The notes under the pieces are model-generated. The model worked only from the letters and a program-made list of their open reading frames with translations, did no database searches and was not told where the DNA came from. Shown one piece after another: positions 10,079 to 18,094 of a stretch of 64,000 nt of DNA. Source of the stretch: Klebsiella aerogenes KCTC 2190 (GTDB lineage Bacteria; Pseudomonadota; Gammaproteobacteria; Enterobacterales; Enterobacteriaceae); contig NC_015663.1 in NCBI RefSeq assembly GCF_000215745.1, positions 1,860,001 to 1,924,000 of the forward strand. The letters run 5' to 3'. Position 1 is the first letter of the stretch; each line of letters begins with the position of its first letter. Made by a program: the position numbers and the translations under genes.

Positions 10079-10228
10079 CGTTGAACAGCGCGCTTGTCGC
10101 GCTGGCCCCGAAGGGGTGAGCCGCGTTGCGGCGAATAATCGAACGCAGTTCGATGAAGAGTCCGGCCGCAGAAAAGCAAAAACCCGCCTTTTGGGCGGGT
10201 TCTTTAAATAGTGGTGCCCGGACTCGGA
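10079..10228 (-). repeat. Left-end att repeat, copy 1 (tRNA-Phe 3' end plus trailer)
   Basis: Read on the minus strand, 10228-10212 is a 17-bp match to the last bases of enteric tRNA-Phe (TCCGAGTCCGGGCACCA). A trailer follows, with a hairpin terminator (10177-10201) and a ~100-bp GC-rich segment. The rest of the tRNA is absent, so this is the 3' end displaced by an integrated element. A near-identical unit follows with a 163-bp period (see copy 2). Confidence 0.75.
10177..10201 (-). terminator. Trailer terminator of tRNA-Phe remnant, copy 1
   Basis: An 8-bp stem AACCCGCC/GGCGGGTT with an AAAA/TTTT loop is followed on the minus strand by a T run. This is the usual arrangement for a terminator behind a tRNA gene. 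Confidence 0.8.
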
Positions 10229-10241
10229 CTAACGCCGCAGG

Positions 10242-10395
10242 CGTTGAACAGCGCGCTTGTCGCGCTGGCCCCGAAGGGGTGAGCCGCGTTGCGGCGAATA
10301 ATCGAACGCAGTTCGATGGAGAGTCCGGCCGCAGAAAAGCAAAAACCCAGCCATAGGCTGGGTTCTCTGAATAAGTGGTGCCGGACTCGGAATCG
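10242..10395 (-). repeat. Left-end att repeat, copy 2 (tRNA-Phe-like 3' end plus trailer)
   Basis: This is a second copy of the same unit. On the minus strand, 10395-10376 reads TCGATTCCGAGTCCGGCACC A, matching the tRNA-Phe T-arm/acceptor end over about 20 bp but with one C fewer than copy 1. It is followed by a terminator with a different stem (AACCCAGCC/GGCTGGGTT) and then the shared GC-rich segment. The second copy suggests two integration events or an excision footprint. Island cargo begins just to the right. Confidence 0.75.
10340..10364 (-). terminator. Trailer terminator of tRNA-Phe remnant, copy 2
   Basis: A 9-bp perfect stem AACCCAGCC/GGCTGGGTT with an ATA loop is followed on the minus strand by a T run. 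Confidence 0.8.
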
Positions 10396-10449
10396 ATTCT
10401 TATTGTTAATTGGTTGATGCATAAGGTTTATTTTTAATGTGGTTATTTT

Positions 10450-10470
10450 TGTGCCCTCATTTGTACCCTC
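10450..10470. other. Candidate integrase arm-type sites
   Basis: Two direct repeats, TGTGCCCTC (10450-10458) and TGTACCCTC (10462-10470), lie 12 bp apart about 55 bp inside the att core. Short direct repeats at this spacing next to an attachment core are typical of arm sites bound by P4-type integrases. No binding data can be inferred. Confidence 0.4.
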
Positions 10471-10508
10471 GGTCCGTTTGCATTGATTCTGGTGACTCGA
10501 ATTTGGGT

Positions 10509-11129
10509 TCAGGTACGAGGTGGTAGGGTTGCAGGAAAATAGCGGGCAACTATTTCGTTCATCTTCTCAACCAAATCCGAACGCTTAAAGATAATGTGTC
10601 CCGACCCCTTCTGGAAGTAGCGAATCTCCACGTACTCGTCTTCGAAAACGGAAACGTGCTGTTTGCAGATATGAGCATCCAGCCTGACGGAAAGATCGTT
10701 GCGATTCTCCGGAACAGGTTTACCATCCAGCAGATTCAGCATACGATCTAAATCCGCTAACTGCTCACGTCTGCGCCCATGACGGAAGTGAAATCCCCAA
10801 CGGTCATATTGTACCAGACCATCAACGATGATCTTCTTCCCGAACTTGCAGGGGCTGTTGCTCTTGTAATCCCAGCTTAGTCCCTTAAACACATTAATGA
10901 TCCCCCGCTCGAACACCTCCGTTTTACTCTGATGTAGTTGCTCAAAGGTGCTGAGAATATTCTCTTCACTGACAGCGGGAATATACGGCTCGAGGGTTAT
11001 CCACTGCGGGATGGCACCAAAGTGCTGCGGCCAGAAGCTGCTGCGCTGCTCATCGGGCAGCAACGTGGCGGTGAGGGGAGTGGCATTTTCGGTGTCTGAA
11101 AGTGTCTGCAGATTTGGAGTGTTATTCAT
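10509..11129 (-). CDS. Chimeric protein: ArdB/KlcA N-terminus fused in frame to DUF4942
   Basis: The 206-residue protein is a fusion. Residues about 20-49 (ATLLPDEQRSSFWPQHFG then AIPQWITLEPYI) are the characteristic start of the ArdB/KlcA antirestriction proteins. From about residue 52 the sequence (STFEQLHQ, KGLSWDYKSNSPCKFGKKII, RYFQKGSGHIIFKRSDL) is the C-terminal two thirds of DUF4942. In CP4-like islands ardB, radC, yeeT and a cbtA-type toxin-antitoxin pair normally separate these two genes, so an in-frame deletion probably removed that segment. Neither parent activity should be assumed. It is the last gene of a leftward run starting near 14.7 kb. Confidence 0.75.
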   Translation of the reverse strand: MNNTPNLQTLSDTENATPLTATLLPDEQRSSFWPQHFGAIPQWITLEPYIPAVSEENILSTFEQLHQSKTEVFERGIINVFKGLSWDYKSNSPCKFGKKIIVDGLVQYDRWGFHFRHGRRREQLADLDRMLNLLDGKPVPENRNDLSVRLDAHICKQHVSVFEDEYVEIRYFQKGSGHIIFKRSDLVEKMNEIVARYFPATLPPRT

Positions 11130-11225
11130 TGGTTATTCCTTTTGAAAGGTCATTAGTGCGGCTCCGGTTAACGGGAACCTGAAGGGTGGAAAAGGTGATT
11201 CGAGACGTAAGTGCAAAGGACTGCG

Positions 11226-11478
11226 TTACCGGCAGGTCAGTTCAGCAGGGGGTATGTTCAGGTGTAACTGTGGGCAGGATTGTGCATAGCCATCGCACTG
11301 TGAAGGCCAGATACCCTTCGCATCAGCCTGCTGATACAGGCTCCGTTCGCCTGGTCGGTAGCAAATGTGCATGCACCAGGCGCAAAGGTCATCATCGGAT
11401 ATGGAGCGACAGCAGGACTGGTTTTTCAGGGGACAGGCCAGACAGTTACCCGGGCAGCAGTCGCAGGCACATACCGCA
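11226..11478 (-). pseudogene. Cysteine-rich small ORF, probably frameshifted
   Basis: A minus-strand frame of about 83 codons contains 14 cysteines in pairs and singles (VCACDCCPGNC, CLACPLKNQSCC, LCAWCMHIC), ending at TAA 11226-11228. It has no usable start: the in-frame upstream stop overlaps the end of the DUF932 gene. An ATG overlapping the DUF932 stop (ATGCGGTATGTG) lies one frame off. A single indel near 11465 would restore a start in an ATGA-like coupled layout, so this is best read as a frameshifted gene. The Cys spacing suggests a metal-binding cluster; the family was not recognised. Confidence 0.45.
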
Positions 11479-12297
11479 TCAGCTCAGCGCCTGCTGCAGT
11501 TCTTCCGCCATCACCCACAAGGCCCGGTTCAGTTTTAGGTCACCGTCGATACCGTTGACAGCGCGGGTGCGGCTGCGCTTACCCTGTGCTGAGCGCCCGG
11601 CCAGCCCACCCTTGCTCAGGTTCTCCTGCAGGCGGTTAAAGACCGTCCAGAGGTCATTTTTCTCATCCTGCCAGCGACGGGGAGAGAGCGCCTGTGCTTC
11701 GGTGACCGGCTGATGCTCTTCGCCAAAGCGATACGTCAGCGCAGCCTTCGCCAGCGCCTGCTGTGCCGGTGGCGGGAGCTGCAGCGACTGCATGGCCTCG
11801 CGCTTTTCTTCCACCTGGTCAAATATTCCCAGTACCTCATAGGCGCCTTCAATAACTCTCTCCACCACGTTTCCCCGGTGGGGTACGCGAATTTCGCCGA
11901 ATGACTGCCCACAGACCAGGGAATTGGTGCAGACGCTGCGGAATATGCCCGGCAGCAGCTGAAAACTCGATGCACCATCATGGCTGTTGAGGATGATGAT
12001 TTCCGGTACCTGCTGGCCGTTTATCTGCCCGGCGCGACGCAGGCGCAGCATATGCTTTGTATGCTCCCGGCGTCCGGGGTCACGTACACGCGACTGGCAG
12101 GCGAAGAAGGGCTGAAAACCTTCACGTTGCAGGTTTTCGAGCAGGGTAATCGTGGGGATATAGGTGTACTTTTCGCTCCTGGAATTGTGCTTGTCTTCAC
12201 CAAAGACGCTGGGAACATGCTGGTGTAATTCTTCGTGGGTCAGCGGACGGTCACGACGGATCTGGTTCGTGTGGCCAAAGCGGCTGGCTAATCGCAT
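11479..12297 (-). CDS. DUF932 domain protein (YfjQ/YafZ-like)
   Basis: The 272-residue protein starts at ATG 12297 (MRLASRFG); the longer frame upstream runs through a hairpin and the intergenic gap and is rejected. MRLASRFGHTNQIRRDRPL and the HxxxxHxPSVFGEDKH-type region are typical of the YfjQ/YafZ group of P4/CP4 island proteins, which carry DUF932. Family members are phage- or plasmid-associated and uncharacterised. It sits in the leftward operon downstream of the DUF905 gene, with a repeated hairpin at its 5' side. Confidence 0.85.
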   Translation of the reverse strand: MRLASRFGHTNQIRRDRPLTHEELHQHVPSVFGEDKHNSRSEKYTYIPTITLLENLQREGFQPFFACQSRVRDPGRREHTKHMLRLRRAGQINGQQVPEIIILNSHDGASSFQLLPGIFRSVCTNSLVCGQSFGEIRVPHRGNVVERVIEGAYEVLGIFDQVEEKREAMQSLQLPPPAQQALAKAALTYRFGEEHQPVTEAQALSPRRWQDEKNDLWTVFNRLQENLSKGGLAGRSAQGKRSRTRAVNGIDGDLKLNRALWVMAEELQQALS

Positions 12298-12332
12298 TAT
12301 GTAAACTCCATTGATAATGGCATAAACGCAAA

Positions 12333-12364
12333 CAGGCCATATCCCCGGAAGGAAGTATGGCCTG
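12333..12364. repeat. Island hairpin repeat, copy 1
   Basis: A 9-bp perfect palindrome (CAGGCCATA ... TATGGCCTG) with a 14-nt purine-rich loop, between the DUF905 and DUF932 genes. A related element at 13451-13481 shares the same arms and loop pattern. Confidence 0.65.
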
Positions 12365-12436
12365 ATGGTTTGCGTGGCTGTGAGGGGGTAATAGTGATAG
12401 CGGTGGTTGCTATTATTGCTGTTGTGGAAACGACCT

Positions 12437-12688
12437 TTAATTGTCGTCAGCTGCAGGGGGAACCGGGATACCGTTGCTGGCAATATAGCGGTTGAGCATC
12501 ACGCCAGCCTCCGGGGCAAAATTCCAGTCGCGCCAGATAAGCATGTTGTCGGTATCGCGGATAACCAGACGAAAATGGGTGCCCTGGTCATCTTCGATAG
12601 CAATATTGATGTATGCGGCGGCTATAGCTTCAGCCTGAGCGCGGGTGAACGTCCCTTGCGGCAATGAGGGAACCTGATGATTTCTCAT
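12437..12688 (-). CDS. DUF905 family protein (YkfF-like)
   Basis: The 83-residue protein has the conserved core [18 protein letters not shown] and [18 protein letters not shown], matching the YkfF/DUF905 family common in CP4-type islands. It has no known function. The gene starts inside the EcsC stop (4-bp ATGA overlap), which fixes the start and indicates coupled translation. The protein is soluble and mildly acidic. Confidence 0.85.
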   Translation of the reverse strand: MRNHQVPSLPQGTFTRAQAEAIAAAYINIAIEDDQGTHFRLVIRDTDNMLIWRDWNFAPEAGVMLNRYIASNGIPVPPAADDN

Positions 12689-13356
12689 GATTTCCGTTGC
12701 CCCGGATAAGGTGGTAGAAACGTGGTGCAGGCAATACGGCCAATCGTGCGGGTGGTGGTGACATCTACCGCCCCGCTGACCACACCGCCGGCCAGTGGCA
12801 CCAGACGAATAAACTGACCACCGGTGCGCATACCGGCACGGGCGGCCATCAGCACCAGGGTTTTCTCCACAATCCTCAGTGTGAAGGGGCGGGTCCAGTT
12901 CTCCATCGCCTGTAACGCCACTTCCTGCAACAGCGCTTTGGCAGCGTTACCGCACAGGCACAGCCCGGCGAGTGCCCGGATACGTTCGTCAGCCAGACTG
13001 CGTTTGCCGAGGCAGGCGATAGCTGCCACCAGTCGGGTCTGGAGAAACAGTACGCTGGTGATGTTCAGCGGCAGCGTGACGGGCATCGCCACCACCCCGC
13101 CCACACCGGATAAAAAACCGGTACTGCCCGCTTTGACGCTCTCCCAGCGGATCATCGCATGAGCGGCCTTTGTCACATCACCCTCTGCATCGGTGAGATA
13201 GCGTTCTGCCAGGGTTTCAGCCGACTCGATCCCGGCAATCCCGCTGACGGCTTTGTCATAGAGCCAGCCCATCATTGCCTGAATACTGCGGGGGTTGTGT
13301 TCCTCAGCAGGCATCTCATCGTCATGCTCAACGTCAATCTCATCATTATTTTCCAT
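12685..13356 (-). CDS. EcsC family protein
   Basis: The 223-residue protein has an acidic N-terminus ([18 protein letters not shown]) and then an alpha-helical EcsC-type domain with glycine-rich hydrophobic segments ([34 protein letters not shown]). EcsC domains occur in membrane-associated proteins of unclear function; this version is a regular CP4-like island gene. It is translationally coupled to DUF905 downstream and is separated from the secreted-protein gene by a hairpin repeat. Confidence 0.8.
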   Translation of the reverse strand: MENNDEIDVEHDDEMPAEEHNPRSIQAMMGWLYDKAVSGIAGIESAETLAERYLTDAEGDVTKAAHAMIRWESVKAGSTGFLSGVGGVVAMPVTLPLNITSVLFLQTRLVAAIACLGKRSLADERIRALAGLCLCGNAAKALLQEVALQAMENWTRPFTLRIVEKTLVLMAARAGMRTGGQFIRLVPLAGGVVSGAVDVTTTRTIGRIACTTFLPPYPGQRKS

Positions 13357-13450
13357 TGGTTCTCCTGCTTAAACAGTGGATAAAAGAAAGGCCAGGGACA
13401 TCGCCGTGATGAGCCTGGCCGGTGGGGTGCTGTCAGTGGCATAAAAAGAA

Positions 13451-13481
13451 CAGGCCACGTCCCCTGGAGGGATGTGGCCTG
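13451..13481. repeat. Island hairpin repeat, copy 2
   Basis: CAGGCCACGT...ATGTGGCCTG forms a stem-loop closely related to the element at 12333-12364, including the CCCC..GGAGGGA loop. It lies between the 13538-14719 gene and the EcsC gene, on the 5' side of EcsC. Confidence 0.65.
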
Positions 13482-13537
13482 CTGGTGTAAGGCCACTGTC
13501 GTGGCGGGGGGATTACTGTGGTTAATGATTTTTACGG

Positions 13538-14719
13538 TCAGTTCAGGATGAAGTGTTCACCCATTTTGTCGTTGTCAACGTGACCGTCCTGAGGAAGCTG
13601 GCGGGTATCGAGCATCAGACGGGTTTTGCATTCATGGGTCGATATCAGGTCTCCATTTTTGTACACCCGAATACCCTGAAACTCTTCATGCCCCGTGTCT
13701 TTACTCAGCAGAATATAGTCATAGACACCTTTGTTAAAGCGGATGTAACTGGCCGATCCCATGCCCAGCGGTGTGTGATAGTGAAAGGCTTTTACACCGA
13801 AGAGCCCTTCCGTTAACTCCAGCTCGGGTTTATCGTTTTTATCCGTGTAGGTGTAGCGATAATCCTGCCCTGCGGCGGCATAGACCCCCACATTTTTCCC
13901 GTTACCCAGGGTGCAGAACGCATTCACCGGGAAATCGGCAGACTGCTGAGTTGTCTGCTTCTCTGGTTCTGTTATTTTTGGGGTTGTTTTCGACACACGA
14001 TGTTGTGCCGCGAGGTGGCGGGCTTCGTTTGCCGCTTCTGCATCTTTTTGTGCCTGGCTACCCGGGCCATAAAGATTTTTACTGGCTCCGTCTCCATGGA
14101 ACCCATCTTTTCCGGAACCTTCAGCAACGCCCGCTTTTGGATTGTAACTGGCAGCTATTTCCGGGTCAGCTTCGCGTGAATATGCCTGCCTGGATTGTTT
14201 ATGCCACTGGCCGTTTTCATCCTGCTTGTAACCCATCCTGGCCATGTCCCGTTTGTATTCTGACTGCGGATCGAAATCGGTCACCTTCTGATTAATCACT
14301 GAGCCGCACGCGCTGGCAAAATCAGCGGTACTGAAGGTAAAAGAGGAACCAAACGTGCTCATGCTGACTTTTTTGTTTTCTTTCAATAAATGAATAACTG
14401 ACTGAATATCACGGGTTGCCACGGTTGTCTGCACTGCCTGGTATTGGGACTGGCTGTTACACATCACACTGGATGGATAAGAAGTGCTATTAATCCTGAA
14501 ATGACTACCGGCAAGTTCAGTAGTGCCACGACCGCCGCACTGCGGCTTATTCTCAATAATACCAATCGTTGACGGCTTAACCCTTAGCAGAACTTGGCCG
14601 TCATCGCTGTACGACTGGCAGAAGGTACCATTGACGGTCCATGCGGCAGAGGCATTAAACGCCGCCATGCTGAGCGCAACAGCCAGCAAAGTTTTCTGAT
14701 GTGGACGGTATTTTTTCAT
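13538..14719 (-). CDS. Uncharacterised secreted (periplasmic) protein
   Basis: The 393-residue protein has a clear signal peptide (MKKYRPHQKTLLAVALSMAA ... ASA, about 26 residues). The N-terminal domain (to about residue 160) has cysteines at CQSYSDDG, PQCGGRG, VMCNSQ and SACG. A linker of low-complexity Q/K/E follows (about 160-265), then a C-terminal domain starting AFCTLGNGKNVGVYAAAGQD with a late Cys (HECKTR). The cysteine pattern fits a disulfide-bonded periplasmic or surface protein. I recognise no family. It opens the leftward CP4-like operon. A clear ribosome-binding site (AAAAGGAG) precedes ATG 14719. Confidence 0.7.
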   Translation of the reverse strand: MKKYRPHQKTLLAVALSMAAFNASAAWTVNGTFCQSYSDDGQVLLRVKPSTIGIIENKPQCGGRGTTELAGSHFRINSTSYPSSVMCNSQSQYQAVQTTVATRDIQSVIHLLKENKKVSMSTFGSSFTFSTADFASACGSVINQKVTDFDPQSEYKRDMARMGYKQDENGQWHKQSRQAYSREADPEIAASYNPKAGVAEGSGKDGFHGDGASKNLYGPGSQAQKDAEAANEARHLAAQHRVSKTTPKITEPEKQTTQQSADFPVNAFCTLGNGKNVGVYAAAGQDYRYTYTDKNDKPELELTEGLFGVKAFHYHTPLGMGSASYIRFNKGVYDYILLSKDTGHEEFQGIRVYKNGDLISTHECKTRLMLDTRQLPQDGHVDNDKMGEHFILN

Positions 14720-15081
14720 TCAATTTTCTCCTTTTTTATTGCTGAGCGGGGAAACGGGTCTGTTTCCCGAATGGTTTTACTTCCTGAAAGTACTCATCAT
14801 CTCGCTAATCAGCGGGAAACCTTCGTCCTGTCCTCTTCGTAGTTGATAACCCTTCCGGGCCGTGGAAATGGCCCGTCAAAAACCTATGCCCAGGAGCGGG
14901 TAATCGACATTATCATGATTGTTTTTATCGATCGATTTAATAGAATTGATCTGTATAATCAATTGATAATTTTGTAAAGACAACCATTGAACTGTGAAGA
15001 ATCTGGTTAATACACTGTTTTTATGAAGGTTTACCCGGATAAGCGTGAAGCTGTCTGAGTGAAAGTCATACAGGGGATGGA
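14720..15081. promoter_or_regulatory. Divergent promoter region
   Basis: These 362 bp separate the leftward secreted-protein operon from the rightward CxxC/GT2 pair, with no credible ORF. The region contains a GC-rich palindrome (GGGCC...GGCCC near 14855-14872) and an AT-rich stretch with the inverted repeat AATTGAT-7-ATCAATT (14944-14964), a possible operator. The AT-rich part probably holds the promoters. Confidence 0.45.
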
Positions 15082-15249
15082 ATGAAACGATGTGCAAGAT
15101 GTAACAAGAGAAGGGGCGTCATCAGCCGCCTGTTTGGGCTTGATAAGGAATACTGCGACGAGTGCTTATTTGATACTGAGCAGGAAATCAGGGAAAAACG
15201 CATTCTCCCCGTCAGGCGTCAGAAAGATGACAGCGAAGGGAAAGTGTAG
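15082..15249 (+). CDS. Small double-CxxC (zinc-ribbon-like) protein
   Basis: The 55-residue ORF starts at ATG 15082, seven bases after AGGGGATGG, a good ribosome-binding site. It contains MKRCARCNKRRG and, 20 residues on, CDECLFD: two CxxC knuckles that could bind one zinc. The C-terminal half is charged. It ends 6 bp before the GT2 start, so the two genes look co-transcribed. I do not recognise the family, but the paired CxxC motifs and strong translation signal argue that it is real. Confidence 0.7.
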   Translation: MKRCARCNKRRGVISRLFGLDKEYCDECLFDTEQEIREKRILPVRRQKDDSEGKV

Positions 15250-15255
15250 CCCGAT

Positions 15256-16200
15256 ATGCAGCCTGAAATTGATGTCAGCATTATTATCCCGGTTTTCAAT
15301 GCACAGACCAGCATCGGCCATCTGTTACATGGACTCCTCAGCGAGCTAACACTCAGCATTGAGGTGATTGTTGTGGATGACGGCTCTACCGACGAAACGT
15401 CGACCATACTCAACGCCATCACTGATGAGCGGCTGATTCTTGTTCACCAGGAAAATCAGGGTGTATATGCCGCACGTAACACCGCGCTGGCGGTTCATGG
15501 CGGTGAGTGGGTGGTCTTTCTGGATGCGGATGACCGGATTGAAGAAGGTTTTCTCCGGGAGAGACTGAAGAGCGCACGGGAGAGCCAGGCCGATGTTGCC
15601 CTTTTCAATGGCTGGCATAGCGACAAAAGTGGCTTACAGCGAAGGCCGGTTCATCACAAACAGCCCTGTGGTCAGGCGCTCAACGGGCATGCGTGGATAC
15701 AGCATTGCGTGGCGCAGAAAGAGTGGCCGCACTACCTGTGGCTGCAGATGATTCGCTCATCTTACATCAGGAAGAATAATCTGCGCTTTCAGGAGGGTAA
15801 AAGCCATAAGGACATCCTCTGGACGATTAACCTCGCCGCTGCAAACGGCCTGTTTTATTTCTCCGACAGGAAGGACTATTTCTACATTACAAACCCGGTA
15901 TCCATTACCCACCGTCAGGACTACTACGATATCCGTGCACACAGCTACATTGACGTTATCAGCGACATTCTCGCGCTCTCATCCCTGCCACAGCACCATG
16001 CAATCAGTACATCCCTGAGAAGGCATGCGCTGGTTGAGTGCCGTCATTTTCTCGGGCTTTACCGCCGTAAAATTACCAACAGGCAGGCAACGCGATCGCT
16101 GTTCAGGGAGCGAATCAGCTTCCGGCAGCTGATTGCGGGTGTCAGCAGTCTGAGCGACGTCTTTTTTCTGCTGAAATTCGTTGTGAAAATTTACCGGTGA
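15256..16200 (+). CDS. GT2-family glycosyltransferase
   Basis: The 314-residue protein has a canonical GT-A nucleotide-sugar-binding domain: DVSIIIPVFNAQTSIG, VIVVDDGSTDETS, QGVYAARNTAL and WVVFLDADDRIEEGF (the DxD region). The C-terminal third is basic and alpha-helical without evident membrane helices, which suggests a cytoplasmic enzyme acting on a lipid-linked or protein acceptor. It follows the CxxC mini-protein by 6 bp. No other polysaccharide genes are nearby, so the substrate is unknown. It could modify LPS, capsule or a protein. Confidence 0.85.
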   Translation: MQPEIDVSIIIPVFNAQTSIGHLLHGLLSELTLSIEVIVVDDGSTDETSTILNAITDERLILVHQENQGVYAARNTALAVHGGEWVVFLDADDRIEEGFLRERLKSARESQADVALFNGWHSDKSGLQRRPVHHKQPCGQALNGHAWIQHCVAQKEWPHYLWLQMIRSSYIRKNNLRFQEGKSHKDILWTINLAAANGLFYFSDRKDYFYITNPVSITHRQDYYDIRAHSYIDVISDILALSSLPQHHAISTSLRRHALVECRHFLGLYRRKITNRQATRSLFRERISFRQLIAGVSSLSDVFFLLKFVVKIYR

Positions 16201-16432
16201 TCCCCTGTATGGGATTTTGACTTAAAGCGTGCAACTACAGGCCGGAATGGGGTTGTGTGCGTTGACAGGGCGAGTCATCAGCAGTCACGTGTGATATGCA
16301 TAAATTGATGAACGAAGTAAACCTGCCTGCTGTTTTGTACTGAGTATGGAAAATTCAGGAGGAAAAGGCATCAGCAGGCTGTTCACTGAGGTAATATAGA
16401 CGTGAAATTTTCTTCAATCGTGATACGACGTT

Positions 16433-17308
16433 ATGAGCTCCGGACCACTGACATCAAGACGACAATTTCTGAACGACATCCAGGCTGAACAGCATTCGGA
16501 CGCGTTGAGATCAGGTAAGGTGTGGCTGGCAACCCAGCGGATGCTGAAGCGAACAGGACGTGTTTTCGTATCGGATAAGACTGATCCGACAGCACCGGGA
16601 TCTGTCTTTGATTTTAATGATGTTCGGGATTTATACCTCCTGCAACTGGCGGCAAGCGGGATAAAAAACGCCGCAGGATTTTCCTCCTGGGTTGAAATCT
16701 CTCCGGTTCATAAACGGAGTACCCTTCACTCATCCCTGGGGGCTCAATATATGATTATCCCACGCTCTGTACGGAGAAAAGTGGATGCCTACAGACAAAT
16801 AAATGCAGCGAAACATATGCCAGTACAGGAGTTTAAAGGGAGCCTGTATGCTGCATTAAGCAGGGCGTTTGGTTCAAAAACGACAGCAAATGAGAAACTC
16901 CGTCAGCTGCCATTGATGCCGGAAGAAATCAGAAAGGTAACAGATCCTGATATTAAAGTTTATGGCATGACAGGAGAAAAAATTTCCCCGTCGTTTATCC
17001 TTTTTACGCTCGAATGTAAGCGACTTGGATACAGTACAGAACATGATCTTTTATGGGACTTGTTCCGGATAATCAAAGATAAACATATGCTGAGCTCGTT
17101 AGGCGACAGCCTGTTCTTTACCTTTCTGTATCCTGATGACGGGGATTTCTTTTCCTGCTTTATTCGCGAGCATCAGGAGCAGTTTCCCTCTTTGCAGGCA
17201 AAAAGGGACGCTATTAGATCATTTGTACAGGCCGTTCATACTCGTTATCTTTTTACTGCCAATAAACGTAATTATCTCAAACGTAAAAAAAAGAAATGGT
17301 CAGAGTAA
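16433..17308 (+). CDS. Uncharacterised island protein
   Basis: The 291-residue protein has no signal peptide or membrane helix and a very basic C-terminus (RNYLKRKKKKWSE). No family was recognised. The N-terminal half is basic and serine-rich and the middle contains hydrophobic core segments such as SFILFTLECKRLGYS. ATG 16433 follows an A/T-rich leader with no strong ribosome-binding site. The gene converges on the next ORF (17324-18094, minus) with 15 bp between stops. It could bind nucleic acid through the basic tail, but nothing proves it. Confidence 0.5.
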   Translation: MSSGPLTSRRQFLNDIQAEQHSDALRSGKVWLATQRMLKRTGRVFVSDKTDPTAPGSVFDFNDVRDLYLLQLAASGIKNAAGFSSWVEISPVHKRSTLHSSLGAQYMIIPRSVRRKVDAYRQINAAKHMPVQEFKGSLYAALSRAFGSKTTANEKLRQLPLMPEEIRKVTDPDIKVYGMTGEKISPSFILFTLECKRLGYSTEHDLLWDLFRIIKDKHMLSSLGDSLFFTFLYPDDGDFFSCFIREHQEQFPSLQAKRDAIRSFVQAVHTRYLFTANKRNYLKRKKKKWSE

Positions 17309-17323
17309 CGTCATCAGCAATTG

Positions 17324-18094
17324 TCAGTCGAGCCTCCCGTTCAGCAGCAATTGTTCGATAATGGATTGTTGTGTGGCACCTCTTTCCTTCATAAGGGTAT
17401 CGAGCCGTTGTTTTGCATGTTTGCTAATTTTTACGCTAATCTGTGTCCTGAGTTTATCGCTTTTACTGCCCATTTTTTTATCATACGCAGCCTTCAGATT
17501 CGTTATTAAATGATTCCTGTACTTAATGATGTCAAGCCTGTGTATATATTCTTCCGGGAATAACTCGTCAAACGCAGCGATGATCGCCATTCTTTTTTCG
17601 GTTACATTGCGTGGCTGAAACCAGGATGAGATGCCTTTGTTGCTGAAATAGGATAGCTTTCTGATGTAGTCCCATGCCCAGCAAACTACGGACTCTTTAC
17701 GTGGAAGCCACGACATATCTTTTGTTTTATCAGCAATAAATAACCACTCATCCTGCATTTCAAGCATGACCTCATAAGCTGTAGCCCGGCTCGATTTTTT
17801 CTCCATCTTCTCAAAGTATTTTTTCACAGCAACCAGACGCTCATCATGCGTTAACGGATTGCTGCTGACTTCAAAAAACTTATAAGGAATATCGCTATCC
17901 TGCAGGTCAGCTATCTGCTTACCTAAAAATGCGCATGAAGCACTCCTGATAAATAGCCAGCACCAGAACGTGATGCGTTCTGAGTCGACCCAGTCCAGCA
18001 GGCGACTTTGATCTGCCGGAATAAAACTAAGTGAATGGTTTGCTTCGGCATGAGCCTGGTTTGGTCGCTGTTGATTATTTTCAGGTCGACGCAT
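17324..18094 (-). CDS. Uncharacterised protein with C-terminal ribbon-helix-helix-like segment
   Basis: The 256-residue protein has a mostly alpha-helical body rich in W and charged residues (WDYIRKLSYFS, AAFDELFPEEYIHRLD). The last 45 residues (TQISVKISKHAKQRLDTLMK then ERGATQQSIIEQLLLNG) look like a ribbon-helix-helix DNA-binding motif. That suggests a regulator or a partition/antitoxin-like protein. The family was not recognised. It is convergent with the 16433 gene. Confidence 0.5.
   Translation of the reverse strand: MRRPENNQQRPNQAHAEANHSLSFIPADQSRLLDWVDSERITFWCWLFIRSASCAFLGKQIADLQDSDIPYKFFEVSSNPLTHDERLVAVKKYFEKMEKKSSRATAYEVMLEMQDEWLFIADKTKDMSWLPRKESVVCWAWDYIRKLSYFSNKGISSWFQPRNVTEKRMAIIAAFDELFPEEYIHRLDIIKYRNHLITNLKAAYDKKMGSKSDKLRTQISVKISKHAKQRLDTLMKERGATQQSIIEQLLLNGRLD

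Noticed and set aside
10079..10395. Complete tRNA gene
   Set aside because: Only the 3' 17-20 bases match tRNA-Phe; no D-arm or anticodon arm follows.
10023..10422. Small ORFs in the att region
   Set aside because: They repeat with the tandem tRNA trailer segment and have no start signals; the repeat is structural.
14876..15097. 73-codon minus frame near 15 kb
   Set aside because: It lies in an AT-rich divergent promoter region, has no ribosome-binding site and overlaps the CxxC gene start.
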